Source of the DNA: an uncultured Erysipelotrichaceae bacterium | Lineage (GTDB): Bacteria; Bacillota_I; Bacilli_A; Erysipelotrichales; Erysipelotrichaceae | DNA: 52,398 nucleotides | Assembly (NCBI GenBank): GCA_944326095.1 | Contig: CALVCO010000006.1 | Location: forward strand, 1 to 52,398 | Reading direction: 5' to 3' | Shown here: in pieces, positions 9,593-17,787 of the stretch | How the letters are laid out: the number at the start of each line of letters is the position of its first letter | Numbering within the stretch: the stretch's first letter is position 1 | The notes under the pieces: generated by a model | Seen by the model: the letters and a program-made list of their open reading frames with translations, nothing else | Database searches by the model: none | What the model was told of the DNA's origin: nothing | Position numbers and translations under genes: made by a program

Positions 9593-10912
9593 ATGTTTAA
9601 GACGATATTTAAAGCTGGTTTTAAATTGACTATCTTAATTGGCTTCGCAATTTGCGTAGCTCTTTTAGCTTCTAAACTTAGTAGACCTTATACTTATGAA
9701 CAAGCGGATAATACAAAAAATAAGGTAGATGGTTTCTATGCTTTAAAGGATAATACAATTGATGTATTAGGTATTGGTACAAGTCATATCTATAGCGCTT
9801 TAAATCCTGGTATATTGGCATATTATACGGGACTAAGTTCCTATGATTTTGCTGGACAATGTCAACCAATGGAAATTACCTATACTTATTTAAAAGAAGC
9901 TTTAAAGACGCAAGATATTAAACTAGTAATATTAGATATTTTTGCATTGAGTGATGAAGCTAGTTCATGTCAAGTAAATGGAGCATATCGTGCTAATATT
10001 CAAGATTTAAAAGCTAGTAAAGAAAAATTAGCTGCTTATAAAAATATTTATGATCATAATTTATTAGAAAATTTCTTTGATATATCTTTATATAGTAATC
10101 GCTTAGCTGATTTAGATATTCCTACAATGCAAAAGATATTAACTTATAATCAAGATAAATATTTTGGTTATACTCCTGTATTACCATATTCAGATATTAT
10201 TTGGGAAAGGCCTCCGTTTGTTGCAAGTGAAGCGACTAAACCGATTGAAAGAAGGTGGCAAGCCTTTGTAAATATTGTAAATACTTGTAAAGAAAATAAT
10301 ATTTATTTATTAGTAATTAAGACACCATATTATATATCCCAAGAAGATGCGAATATTTATCGTAATGTATGGGATTATTGTGAAGATAATGATATCAATT
10401 ATATTGATTTTAATTATTTGATGGATGAATTAAATTATCAATATGAATTAGATGGTGATTTATGGCATGCAACAGTTCCAGGATCTTATAAGATTACTAA
10501 ATATCTTGCAGAATTCATCAATAATAATTATGAAATAGTAGCTAGTAATAATTATCAAGAAGAATATAAAAATATCTATACTGAAAGTTTACAAATGATC
10601 TTTAAGACTAATAAGCATTATTATCGTCTACGAGAATATATGGATTATTTTGATGTAAGTATCTTGATATATGATCGTGATCATTGGTTTAGTGAAAATC
10701 AAGATTATCTAGTATATCGTAAGGGTAGTGTCTATCCTGATCGTTATCTTAGTTTTAATAATCATAATGTTGAAATCAAAGAAGATCGTAGTGTATATTT
10801 TGATAATGAAAAGGTATATGAAGCTAATAATGAATTTTTAATGATAATAGTAGATGAGTTAAGTGGAAATATTTTAGATATTGTAAATGTAGATAACTTG
10901 ATAAGGGAGTAA
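9593..10912 (+). CDS. SGNH/AlgJ-DltD-like partner of MBOAT (cassette 1)
   Basis: This 439-residue protein has one N-terminal membrane anchor (about 8-28) and an extracytoplasmic domain. An SGNH-hydrolase-like triad is visible: Ser64 in IGTSH near the start of the fold, and Asp289 with His292 in GDLWHA. A tail of about 110 residues after the DxxH motif has no recognisable family. Proteins of this layout accept the acyl group from an MBOAT protein and place it on the glycan. Its paralogue at 12,872 keeps the same GxSH, CQPM and DxWH motifs. It follows cassette 1 MBOAT directly and is followed by a HAD phosphatase gene. Confidence 0.8.
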   Translation: MFKTIFKAGFKLTILIGFAICVALLASKLSRPYTYEQADNTKNKVDGFYALKDNTIDVLGIGTSHIYSALNPGILAYYTGLSSYDFAGQCQPMEITYTYLKEALKTQDIKLVILDIFALSDEASSCQVNGAYRANIQDLKASKEKLAAYKNIYDHNLLENFFDISLYSNRLADLDIPTMQKILTYNQDKYFGYTPVLPYSDIIWERPPFVASEATKPIERRWQAFVNIVNTCKENNIYLLVIKTPYYISQEDANIYRNVWDYCEDNDINYIDFNYLMDELNYQYELDGDLWHATVPGSYKITKYLAEFINNNYEIVASNNYQEEYKNIYTESLQMIFKTNKHYYRLREYMDYFDVSILIYDRDHWFSENQDYLVYRKGSVYPDRYLSFNNHNVEIKEDRSVYFDNEKVYEANNEFLMIIVDELSGNILDIVNVDNLIRE

Positions 10913-10917
10913 ATATT

Positions 10918-11472
10918 ATGAATGTATATGATTTTGATGAAACGATATATGATGGCGATAGTACCGTAGATTTTGTAAAATATTCTTTTATTCATCGTCC
11001 TAAATGTTTAATATGTTTACCTAAAATAGCTTTTATAGGTTTATTATTTGTTTTAAAGATAGTAGATAAGATGACCTTTAAAAAGACTTTATATAGTTAT
11101 TTTAAATATATAAAAGATATGGATGATTTTGTTGAAGAATATGTTAATAAACATATCAAAAATATTAAAAAATGGTATCTAGATAATCAAAAGGAAGATG
11201 ATTTAGTTATCTCCGCTTCTCCTTTATTTATCGTTAAAAGCTTTTGTGATAAAATAGGAATAAATAATTGTATGGCTTCTAATGTTGATCCTTATAATGG
11301 AAAATATAGTGGGGATAATTGTTGGGGAGAAGAAAAAGTAAGAAGGTTTAAAGAAGTTTATCCTAAGGGAGAAATTGATAATTTTTATTCAGATTCTTAT
11401 TCAGATACCCCATTAGCTAAATTAGCTAAAAATGCTTATATCGTAAAGGGTAATGAGCTTAAGAAATGGTGA
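10918..11472 (+). CDS. HAD-IB family phosphatase
   Basis: A 184-residue phosphatase of the phosphoserine-phosphatase-like HAD subfamily IB. All four motifs are present: DFDET (nucleophile Asp5, Asp7), ISASP (Ser99), Lys140 in EEKVRR, and DSYSD (Asp159, Asp163). A hydrophobic stretch at about 30-50 forms part of the cap and may touch the membrane. AGGGAG precedes the ATG. It sits between two MBOAT-SGNH cassettes, five bases after the first and eight before the second. A substrate such as a phosphorylated sugar or a lipid phosphate is possible, but nothing in the sequence decides it. Confidence 0.82.
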   Translation: MNVYDFDETIYDGDSTVDFVKYSFIHRPKCLICLPKIAFIGLLFVLKIVDKMTFKKTLYSYFKYIKDMDDFVEEYVNKHIKNIKKWYLDNQKEDDLVISASPLFIVKSFCDKIGINNCMASNVDPYNGKYSGDNCWGEEKVRRFKEVYPKGEIDNFYSDSYSDTPLAKLAKNAYIVKGNELKKW

Positions 11473-11480
11473 GGTAATAT

Positions 11481-12860
11481 ATGAGTGTTATATCATGGCA
11501 ATTTATCTTATTTGTGGGAATAGTTTTTATATTAAGTGCATTTGCGAATAATAAGTTAAGAAAACTTATTATTTTAATAGCGAATGTCTTTTTTATATTA
11601 TCTTATGGTAAATTAATACATCTTATTTGGTTAATATTATTGATTATCTATAGTTATATGATGTCAATAATAATTCGTAAAAATAAGAATAAATATATTT
11701 TAATTTTAAGTATTATTCCTTTAATAATTAGTTTAGCTTTCTTTAAATATTGTGGACTATTTGGCTTTACTAATATTATTATGCCTTTAGGTCTATCATT
11801 CTATACTTTTAAAATTATTAGTTATTTATATGATTTATATAAGAAAAAAGTTAAAAGAAGTGGATTATTAGACTATGCAATCTATGTGAGTTTCTTTCCA
11901 GTAATAAGTGCTGGGCCAATTAATCGCGCTAAAAGCTTTATTCAACAATTAAATGCTCCATATGTATTTAATTATCGAAGTAGTAAAAATGGTGCTGTAT
12001 TATGTGCCTTAGGTATGTTTCAAAAGATGGTATTTGCCGATTACTTAGGTATTGTATGCAATAATATCTTCGCAAGTGAAGTAAAAGGTATTAGTCTATT
12101 ATTTGGCGTTATATTATATGCTTTTTATATCTATATGGACTTTGATGGTTATAGTAATATCGCCATTGGTATTAGTAAATTATTAGGTTTTGAAATAGAT
12201 AGAAACTTTAAGACGCCATATTTAGCTACAAGTATTATGGAATTTTGGGATAGATGGCATATATCATTAAGCTCATGGTTAAAAGATTATATCTATATCC
12301 CATTAGGTGGTAATCGTAAAGGAACACTTCGTAAATATATCAATATCATGATTGTATTTATCATCAGTGGTTTATGGCATGGCTCTACCTTAGTATTTTT
12401 AATATGGGGTATAGGTCATGGTATCATCAATATCCTTGAAAATATCATTAAGAATATTTTTAAGAATGTTGAATGGCCAAGTGTTATAAGCGGTATTGGT
12501 AAAATTATTGGTATTATAATTAATTTTATGCTTGTATCATTCTTATGGATATTCTTTAGAAGCGCAAATATGAATGAAGCTATAAGCATTATCCAAAATA
12601 TCTTTAATTTTAATGGCTTAACTATTGATATAGCTACTATTGGTATAACAATTAAAGAATTATATTGGATAATGATAATAATTATTATCATTATCATTAG
12701 TGATATTTTACGTAATCATACTAATATGATTGAATGGTTAGCTAATAGGAATTTTATAATTAGATGGGGCTTCTATATCCTTTTAATCTTTATAACTTTG
12801 ATATTTGGTATATATGGTCCAGGATATAATGCATCTGATTTTATTTATGCAATATTTTAG
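11481..12860 (+). CDS. MBOAT family O-acyltransferase (cassette 2)
   Basis: A 459-residue DltB/AlgI-type membrane acyltransferase, clearly paralogous to the one at 8217. It has GPINRAKSF, FDGYSNIAIGISKLLG, FWDRWHISLSSWLKDYIY and the histidine motif SGLWHG. The block around WHISLSSWLKDYIYIPLGG is identical in both proteins, which suggests duplication rather than two independent acquisitions. GGTGAGG precedes the start. Its SGNH partner begins 12 bases downstream. Two cassettes could give two acylation positions or two acceptors. Confidence 0.9.
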   Translation: MSVISWQFILFVGIVFILSAFANNKLRKLIILIANVFFILSYGKLIHLIWLILLIIYSYMMSIIIRKNKNKYILILSIIPLIISLAFFKYCGLFGFTNIIMPLGLSFYTFKIISYLYDLYKKKVKRSGLLDYAIYVSFFPVISAGPINRAKSFIQQLNAPYVFNYRSSKNGAVLCALGMFQKMVFADYLGIVCNNIFASEVKGISLLFGVILYAFYIYMDFDGYSNIAIGISKLLGFEIDRNFKTPYLATSIMEFWDRWHISLSSWLKDYIYIPLGGNRKGTLRKYINIMIVFIISGLWHGSTLVFLIWGIGHGIINILENIIKNIFKNVEWPSVISGIGKIIGIIINFMLVSFLWIFFRSANMNEAISIIQNIFNFNGLTIDIATIGITIKELYWIMIIIIIIIISDILRNHTNMIEWLANRNFIIRWGFYILLIFITLIFGIYGPGYNASDFIYAIF

Positions 12861-12871
12861 TAGGTGATTCT

Positions 12872-14287
12872 ATGATAAAAAATATTTTTAAAATTTTATT
12901 TAAAGTAATATTAGTAATCTTAATACTAGTAGGAAGTTGGGTAGTTTTGACTCCTATTTTTCGTTATGATGAAAGTAATGAAGGAAATCAATTTAGAAAT
13001 CTACCTAATGATATTTTAGATATTATTGTCTTAGGTTCATCTCATGCCCAATATTCGATAAATCCAGCAGTTATATATACTGAAAGTGGTTATTATAGCT
13101 ATGTTTTAGGAAGTGGTTGTCAACCAATGAGTATGTCTTATCATTTCTTACAAGAAGCTTTAAAGACCCAATCACCTGAAGTAGTATTATTAGATGTATT
13201 TACTATAATGCCTTCACGCAGTGTTTGTTACGCCGATGGAATGTATTATAATGCAATTCAACAAATGACTGGTAAAAATCGTATAGAAGCAGGTCTAGCA
13301 ACCGAAAATGATGAAAAGAAATATGAATATACCTTTGATTTATTAATGAATCATAGTAAATGGAAACAAGATAATTTTCTTCAAAAAGAAGAAAGTGATG
13401 AATATAATAAAAAATTAGGTTATGTTAATCAACAACCTCAAGAATATGTTTTTAATCATTTAGTTCCATTAGAAAAAGGTGATACTCAAATCAATTTTAG
13501 AGAAAATGATTTACAAGCATTAGATGATATTATTAATCTGTGCACAAAAGAAAATATTCAATTAATCCTTTATAAATCAGCAGTAGATATTGATCAAGAA
13601 AATTATGATTACTTGCAAGCTATTTGGGATTTAGCTGATCAAAAAGGAATTGAACATGTTGACTTTTTAGCCCTAGCAGAAGAAATTGGTTTTACGCTAG
13701 GTATGGATGGTGATACTTGGCATAATAATACCTGGGGAGCGCAAAAAACTAGTAAATACTTAGCGAATTATATTAAAGAACATAATTATGTAACAAATCA
13801 TCAAAATAATGATGTATATGAAAAAATAGTTAATGATTTATGTGAAGATACAGCTAAATGGTTATTTGAAAATAATGTAGATATTTATCAATTATTAGAT
13901 TATGCAACTAAATATGATTTAACTATGATTGTTAAATATAATGGTTCTAATGTTACTTCTATTGGTGATTATGAAAATCAATTATTACAATCAACAGGCA
14001 TTGATTTTGATTTTATTAATAATCGTAATCAAAATTATTATGCGATTATTTCTAATCGTGAAGTAATTCAATCTAGTAATGAACCATTTGTTACAAGTAT
14101 TAATGGTACTAATGTTGAAATATCACCAGTAAAAATAACGGTTGGTAATAATACTTATGAAGATCTAGGTGAATTAGAAATAATATTCTGTGGTAATGAT
14201 TTTAGTTGGTTTAATGAAATGCCAATTGATTATGCGACTAGATTCTTCTGGAAAAATGGTTGCGATGGATGGAATTGTGGAGTATAA
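12872..14287 (+). CDS. SGNH/AlgJ-DltD-like partner of MBOAT (cassette 2)
   Basis: A 471-residue protein with one N-terminal membrane anchor (about 10-30) and an extracytoplasmic SGNH-like domain. The putative triad is Ser57 (LGSSH), Asp281 and His284 (GDTWHN). After the triad a region of about 185 residues, longer than in the cassette 1 paralogue, has no recognised family. AGGTGATT precedes the ATG. It is the last gene of the plus-strand acylation run and a strong terminator follows. The likely role is final transfer of an acyl group delivered by the MBOAT at 11,481. Confidence 0.8.
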   Translation: MIKNIFKILFKVILVILILVGSWVVLTPIFRYDESNEGNQFRNLPNDILDIIVLGSSHAQYSINPAVIYTESGYYSYVLGSGCQPMSMSYHFLQEALKTQSPEVVLLDVFTIMPSRSVCYADGMYYNAIQQMTGKNRIEAGLATENDEKKYEYTFDLLMNHSKWKQDNFLQKEESDEYNKKLGYVNQQPQEYVFNHLVPLEKGDTQINFRENDLQALDDIINLCTKENIQLILYKSAVDIDQENYDYLQAIWDLADQKGIEHVDFLALAEEIGFTLGMDGDTWHNNTWGAQKTSKYLANYIKEHNYVTNHQNNDVYEKIVNDLCEDTAKWLFENNVDIYQLLDYATKYDLTMIVKYNGSNVTSIGDYENQLLQSTGIDFDFINNRNQNYYAIISNREVIQSSNEPFVTSINGTNVEISPVKITVGNNTYEDLGELEIIFCGNDFSWFNEMPIDYATRFFWKNGCDGWNCGV

Positions 14288-14305
14288 AAAGAGTTAATAA
14301 ATAGA

Positions 14306-14334
14306 TACCCAAGGCTTTTAGCCTTGGGTATTTT
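14306..14334 (+). terminator. rho-independent terminator after acylation cluster
   Basis: TACCCAAGGC (14306-14315) pairs perfectly with GCCTTGGGTA (14321-14330) over a five-base loop and is followed by TTTT. It ends the plus-strand run. It also abuts the stop codon of the convergent DUF4143 gene, although the minus-strand T-run is poor. Confidence 0.85.
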
Positions 14335-15607
14335 ACAATATAGATATTTCTTCAAGTAAAAAATCTATTAGATTGCAGTGATAAAATCCGTTATTATCAT
14401 AAAAATTATGGGGAATATCCATACGGATTATAACCTTTTTAAAGAAATCTCCTGTTAGTTTTAAAGATTGTAGTTCACTTTCTTCTTTTTGTTCGGTATC
14501 CATTTGATATGCGGATTGAATATAGATACGATGGTCACCATCGTTTACAACAAAATCAATTTCTCTTTGTGTTCGGATATTTTTTATCCGTTGTTCAACT
14601 ACACCAACATCTACTGAATATCCTCTTTTTAATAATTCATTATATATGATATTTTCCATGATATGTCCTGGGTCATATTGTCTATAATTTAAACGAGCAT
14701 TGCGAAGACCTAAATCTGTATAATAATATTTATTAGGATAATCGAAATAAGACTTACCTTTTATATCGAATCTTTTTGCCGTTTCTATAAGAAAGGCATC
14801 CATGGTATGAGTTAAATAAGAGGATACTAAATTGTTATTAATTGATTCGTGGCGCATAGAAGTTAAAGCATTAGCAATCTTTGTTGGGTTGGTAAGTGAG
14901 CCAATCTGTGATGCAATATAATCTAAAATGGCATTTAAAATGTCTTCCCGTTCTAATTTGTTACGTTCTACAATATCTTTCACATATACTTCTTCAAACA
15001 AATTGGAAAGGTAATTTTTTTTATCTTTTTCGTCTTTTAAAGCAACAATGCGTGGCATGCCACCGTAAAGCATATATTGGTCTAATGCTGTTCTTTTTTC
15101 GCCACCAATATAGGTGTAGAATTCCTTGAATGATAGCGGATATACATGAATTTGGGTGGCTCTGCCACGAAACTCTGTTGCAATGTCTTTGGAAAGCATT
15201 TTGGAGTTGCTTCCAGTTACATAGACATCTAAGTTTTTATGGGCTTTTAGTTCATTGAGCATATCATATATAGTAACTTCAATATCATAATTTTCTTTAT
15301 CTTTAACTTTAATTGTGTTTTGCACTTCGTCAATAAATAAATAAAAATTTTCGCTTTTCTTATTATTAACTATATTTTCTACATAGTCACAAAGGGTAAT
15401 AGGATTACGAAATTTATAATTTTTTCGTTGATCAAGTTCCAAACGAATAATATTTTCTTCTTTTACTCCTTGAGATAGAAGATAGTCATTAAACAAATCA
15501 AAAAGAAGTACGGATTTTCCGCATCGACGTATGCCTGTGATAACTTTTATTTCGCCATTCCATATATTGTTAATCAGACGGTTCAAATAATAATCGCGTT
15601 TTATCAT
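14333..15607 (-). CDS. AAA ATPase with DUF4143 (first copy)
   Basis: A 424-residue protein of the AAA_14-DUF4143 family. Walker A is GIRRCGKSVLL (about 27-37), Walker B is LFIDEVQN, and VTGSNSKML follows as the sensor strand. The C-terminal half is DUF4143 with YGGMPRI and a nuclease-fold-like REIDFVV...YIQ segment in which the usual Lys is replaced. The family is common in bacteria and archaea, often as lone genes, and its function is not established. The start at 15607 follows AGAGGTGA; an upstream in-frame ATG at 15640 lies inside the promoter-proximal repeat. It has its own promoter flanked by two 34-bp repeats. It shares only the family pattern with the copy at 27,512. Confidence 0.85.
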   Translation of the reverse strand: MIKRDYYLNRLINNIWNGEIKVITGIRRCGKSVLLFDLFNDYLLSQGVKEENIIRLELDQRKNYKFRNPITLCDYVENIVNNKKSENFYLFIDEVQNTIKVKDKENYDIEVTIYDMLNELKAHKNLDVYVTGSNSKMLSKDIATEFRGRATQIHVYPLSFKEFYTYIGGEKRTALDQYMLYGGMPRIVALKDEKDKKNYLSNLFEEVYVKDIVERNKLEREDILNAILDYIASQIGSLTNPTKIANALTSMRHESINNNLVSSYLTHTMDAFLIETAKRFDIKGKSYFDYPNKYYYTDLGLRNARLNYRQYDPGHIMENIIYNELLKRGYSVDVGVVEQRIKNIRTQREIDFVVNDGDHRIYIQSAYQMDTEQKEESELQSLKLTGDFFKKVIIRMDIPHNFYDNNGFYHCNLIDFLLEEISIL

Positions 15608-15618
15608 AATATCACCTC

Positions 15619-15652
15619 TAACTTTTGCCATATCTGCCACAAGATATAGATA
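15619..15652 (-). repeat. operator-like repeat, copy A (downstream of the -10)
   Basis: A 34-bp unit that matches copy B (15693-15726) at 29 of 34 positions in the same orientation. It covers the transcribed leader between the -10 and the ribosome-binding site of the DUF4143 gene. The inverted-repeat character is weaker than in copy B. Confidence 0.6.
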
Positions 15653-15681
15653 ATTATACCTTTTTTGGCTCTTATATTCAA
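15653..15681 (-). promoter_or_regulatory. promoter of first DUF4143 ATPase gene
   Basis: Read on the minus strand, TTGAAT (complement of 15676-15681) is followed after exactly 17 bases by TATAAT (complement of 15653-15658). The start codon lies 46 bases downstream. One operator-like repeat lies on each side of the promoter. Confidence 0.75.
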
Positions 15682-15692
15682 TAAAGTATCTA

Positions 15693-15726
15693 TAACTTTT
15701 GACATTTATGCCACAAGTTAGAGATA
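15693..15726 (-). repeat. operator-like repeat, copy B (upstream of the -35)
   Basis: Contains a near-palindrome with arms AACTTTTGACAT and ATGCCACAAGTT separated by two bases; ten of twelve positions pair. It is centred 74 bp from copy A, about seven helical turns, so both copies would face the same side of the DNA. Confidence 0.6.
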
Positions 15727-15729
15727 AAA

Positions 15730-15757
15730 AGGCAAGTAGTTTGATTTCTACTTGCCT
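15730..15757 (-). terminator. terminator of the GtrB-like gene, overlapping its stop codon
   Basis: AGGCAAGTAG and CTACTTGCCT form a perfect 10-bp stem over an eight-base loop, followed on the minus strand by a T-run. The TAG stop at 15748-15750 is part of the stem. Confidence 0.82.
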
Positions 15758-16707
15758 GAATTATTTACATCACTATTGATATATTCTTGAACAAAATATA
15801 ATGGACGATTTTTTGTTTCATCAAAGATTCTTCCTAGATATTCACCAAGAATTCCTAGAACGATTAATTGGGCACTTCCAAAGAATAGGATTAATATTAC
15901 CATTGATGCCCATCCTCTTTCTAGATTAGGGTCATGAGTGAATACCATGAATAATACATATATGGCATAGCATAATGCGACAATGGCGGTGATGATACCA
16001 AGATATGTTGCCCAACGTAAAGGAGCAGTGGTAAATGAGGTTAGACCTTCGATAGCGTAATTTATCATCGTTTTATAATTATATTTGGTTTTACCTGCTA
16101 TTCTTGCATCTCTTTCAAATTCGATTTCGGTTGTTGGATATCCTACCCAACAGAATAGTCCTCTTGCAAATCTATGGGTTTCTCTTAATTTTTTAAAGCC
16201 TTCGACCGCTCTTCTTGATACTAGACGATAATTACCAACATTTTCGGGCATTTTTACCTTGCCACTTGAAGCAGAGAATACTTTATAGAACATCTTGGCA
16301 GTGAATTTTTTCATCCAGGTTTCACCATCTCTTGATTTTCTTTTAGCATTCACAACATCATAGCCTTCTTCATATTTTTTTAACATATCAGGAATGATAG
16401 ATGGTGTATCTTGTAAGTCAGCATCCATTAATATAACGACGTCCCCTTTAGCATAATCCATACCGGCCATTACCGCTATTTCATGTCCAAAGTTTCTTGA
16501 TAATGATACAAAGGATACTTTAGGATCTTTTTGACAAATATCTCTTACAATATTTGGGGTATTGTCTTTAGAACCATCATTGACAATTAATATTTCATAA
16601 TCATAATTAGTACATCCTTCTAATACCCCTTTGATAACTTCATAGAATCTTTGAATAGATTCTTCTTCATTATATGCTGGAGCTACTACGCTTATTACCT
16701 TTTTCAT
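15748..16707 (-). CDS. GtrB/DPM1-like polyprenyl-phosphate glycosyltransferase (first copy)
   Basis: A 319-residue GT2 enzyme. The N-terminal catalytic domain has VVAPAYNEE, VNDGSKD and the metal-binding DADLQD; two membrane helices lie at about 230-255 and 265-290. This is the GtrB/CsbB layout, which makes undecaprenyl-phosphate sugars on the inner membrane face for flipping by GtrA. The ATG at 16707 follows AGGAGGAAG; the longer in-frame start at 16767 has no good site. It is transcribed away from the plus-strand GT cluster. A second copy lies at 21,548. The sugar (glucose, GlcNAc or other) is not readable from sequence. Confidence 0.9.
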   Translation of the reverse strand: MKKVISVVAPAYNEEESIQRFYEVIKGVLEGCTNYDYEILIVNDGSKDNTPNIVRDICQKDPKVSFVSLSRNFGHEIAVMAGMDYAKGDVVILMDADLQDTPSIIPDMLKKYEEGYDVVNAKRKSRDGETWMKKFTAKMFYKVFSASSGKVKMPENVGNYRLVSRRAVEGFKKLRETHRFARGLFCWVGYPTTEIEFERDARIAGKTKYNYKTMINYAIEGLTSFTTAPLRWATYLGIITAIVALCYAIYVLFMVFTHDPNLERGWASMVILILFFGSAQLIVLGILGEYLGRIFDETKNRPLYFVQEYINSDVNNSGK

Positions 16708-16824
16708 ATCTTCCTCCTGAAAATTTATGCTATATATAGTATACTCTATAGGGAAAAATATATGCAAATTATAATTTTTTTTAAGTATTGTTAAAATTTT
16801 GATATACTTAAAGAGGTGATTAAC

Positions 16825-17787
16825 ATGAATGAACTTGTTAGTGTGGTTGTACCAATATACAATGTAGAAAAATATTTACCTAAATGTATTGATAGTATCA
16901 TTGGACAAACTTATAAAAATTTAGAAATTATTTTAGTTAATGATGGTTCTAAAGATCGTAGTCTAGAAATATGTAAAAATTATATGATTAGAGATTTTAG
17001 AATCAAAATTGTAGATAAGCCTAATGGTGGTTTAAGTGATGCTAGAAATGCGGGTATTAAACAAGCTAGTGGTGAATATATTTGTTTTGTTGATAGCGAT
17101 GATTTTATCAAAGAAAAAATGATTGAAGATATGTTAACAACCTTATTAAAGGCCAATAGTGATATCTGTGTTTGTGATATGGAATATCTTTATGATAATG
17201 GTGATTTGAAATTTGCTAGTGGTGGAGAGTTTAAAGAAGGTAGCGTTTTAGATAATCCTGATTTAATGATTATTAATAATAGTGCTTGTAATAAATTATA
17301 TTCATTATCATTATTTAATGATTGGTTATTTCCAGTTGGTAAATATTATGAAGATTTAGCTACTGTTCCGGTATTATTATATAAAGCTAATAAGATTTGT
17401 AAGGTTAATGAGCCTTATTATGTATATTATCAAAGAAGTGGTTCAATAGCTCATAGTGCAAATTCTAAAATATTTGAAATTTATGAAGCTATTAATAGAT
17501 GCTTAGAATATGTTAAAATAAATGGTGGAGATGCTAGATTAATTGCTAAACTTAATAGTTTATATATTATTCATGGCTTAGATTTGACTACTATTAGAAT
17601 TAAAGATTTTGATGATAAGTCATTAAGGGTAGAATATTTAAAAGAGAATATGAAATATTTAAATAAATATTATCCTAAATATGAAGAAGATGGTTATTAT
17701 CGGAATTGTAATTTAAAAAAGAAAATTATCTTTAAATTATTAAAGAAGGGAAAATATAACTTGGTATTAAAGATTTATGATAGATAA
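16825..17787 (+). CDS. GT2 family glycosyltransferase
   Basis: A 320-residue EpsJ/CpsJ-like GT2 enzyme: VVVPIYNVEKYLPKC at the start, VNDGSKD, GGLSDARNAG and the DSDD metal-binding motif, then a Tyr-rich middle typical of capsule transferases (EDLATVPVLL). It should transfer a sugar from a nucleotide donor to a growing lipid-linked glycan in the cytosol. The ATG at 16825 follows AGAGGTGATT; a GTG at 16816 is inside that site. It overlaps the next gene by 11 bases and begins the plus-strand polysaccharide run that extends to 22,492. Confidence 0.9.
   Translation: MNELVSVVVPIYNVEKYLPKCIDSIIGQTYKNLEIILVNDGSKDRSLEICKNYMIRDFRIKIVDKPNGGLSDARNAGIKQASGEYICFVDSDDFIKEKMIEDMLTTLLKANSDICVCDMEYLYDNGDLKFASGGEFKEGSVLDNPDLMIINNSACNKLYSLSLFNDWLFPVGKYYEDLATVPVLLYKANKICKVNEPYYVYYQRSGSIAHSANSKIFEIYEAINRCLEYVKINGGDARLIAKLNSLYIIHGLDLTTIRIKDFDDKSLRVEYLKENMKYLNKYYPKYEEDGYYRNCNLKKKIIFKLLKKGKYNLVLKIYDR

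Noticed and set aside
8217-10912. dlt operon (D-alanylation of teichoic acid)
   Set aside because: No dltA ligase or dltC carrier gene is nearby; the MBOAT and SGNH genes fit O-acylation of a glycan better.
12416-12697. 93-residue minus-strand ORF rich in Ile and Met
   Set aside because: It is the antisense of AT-rich membrane codons in the cassette 2 MBOAT gene.
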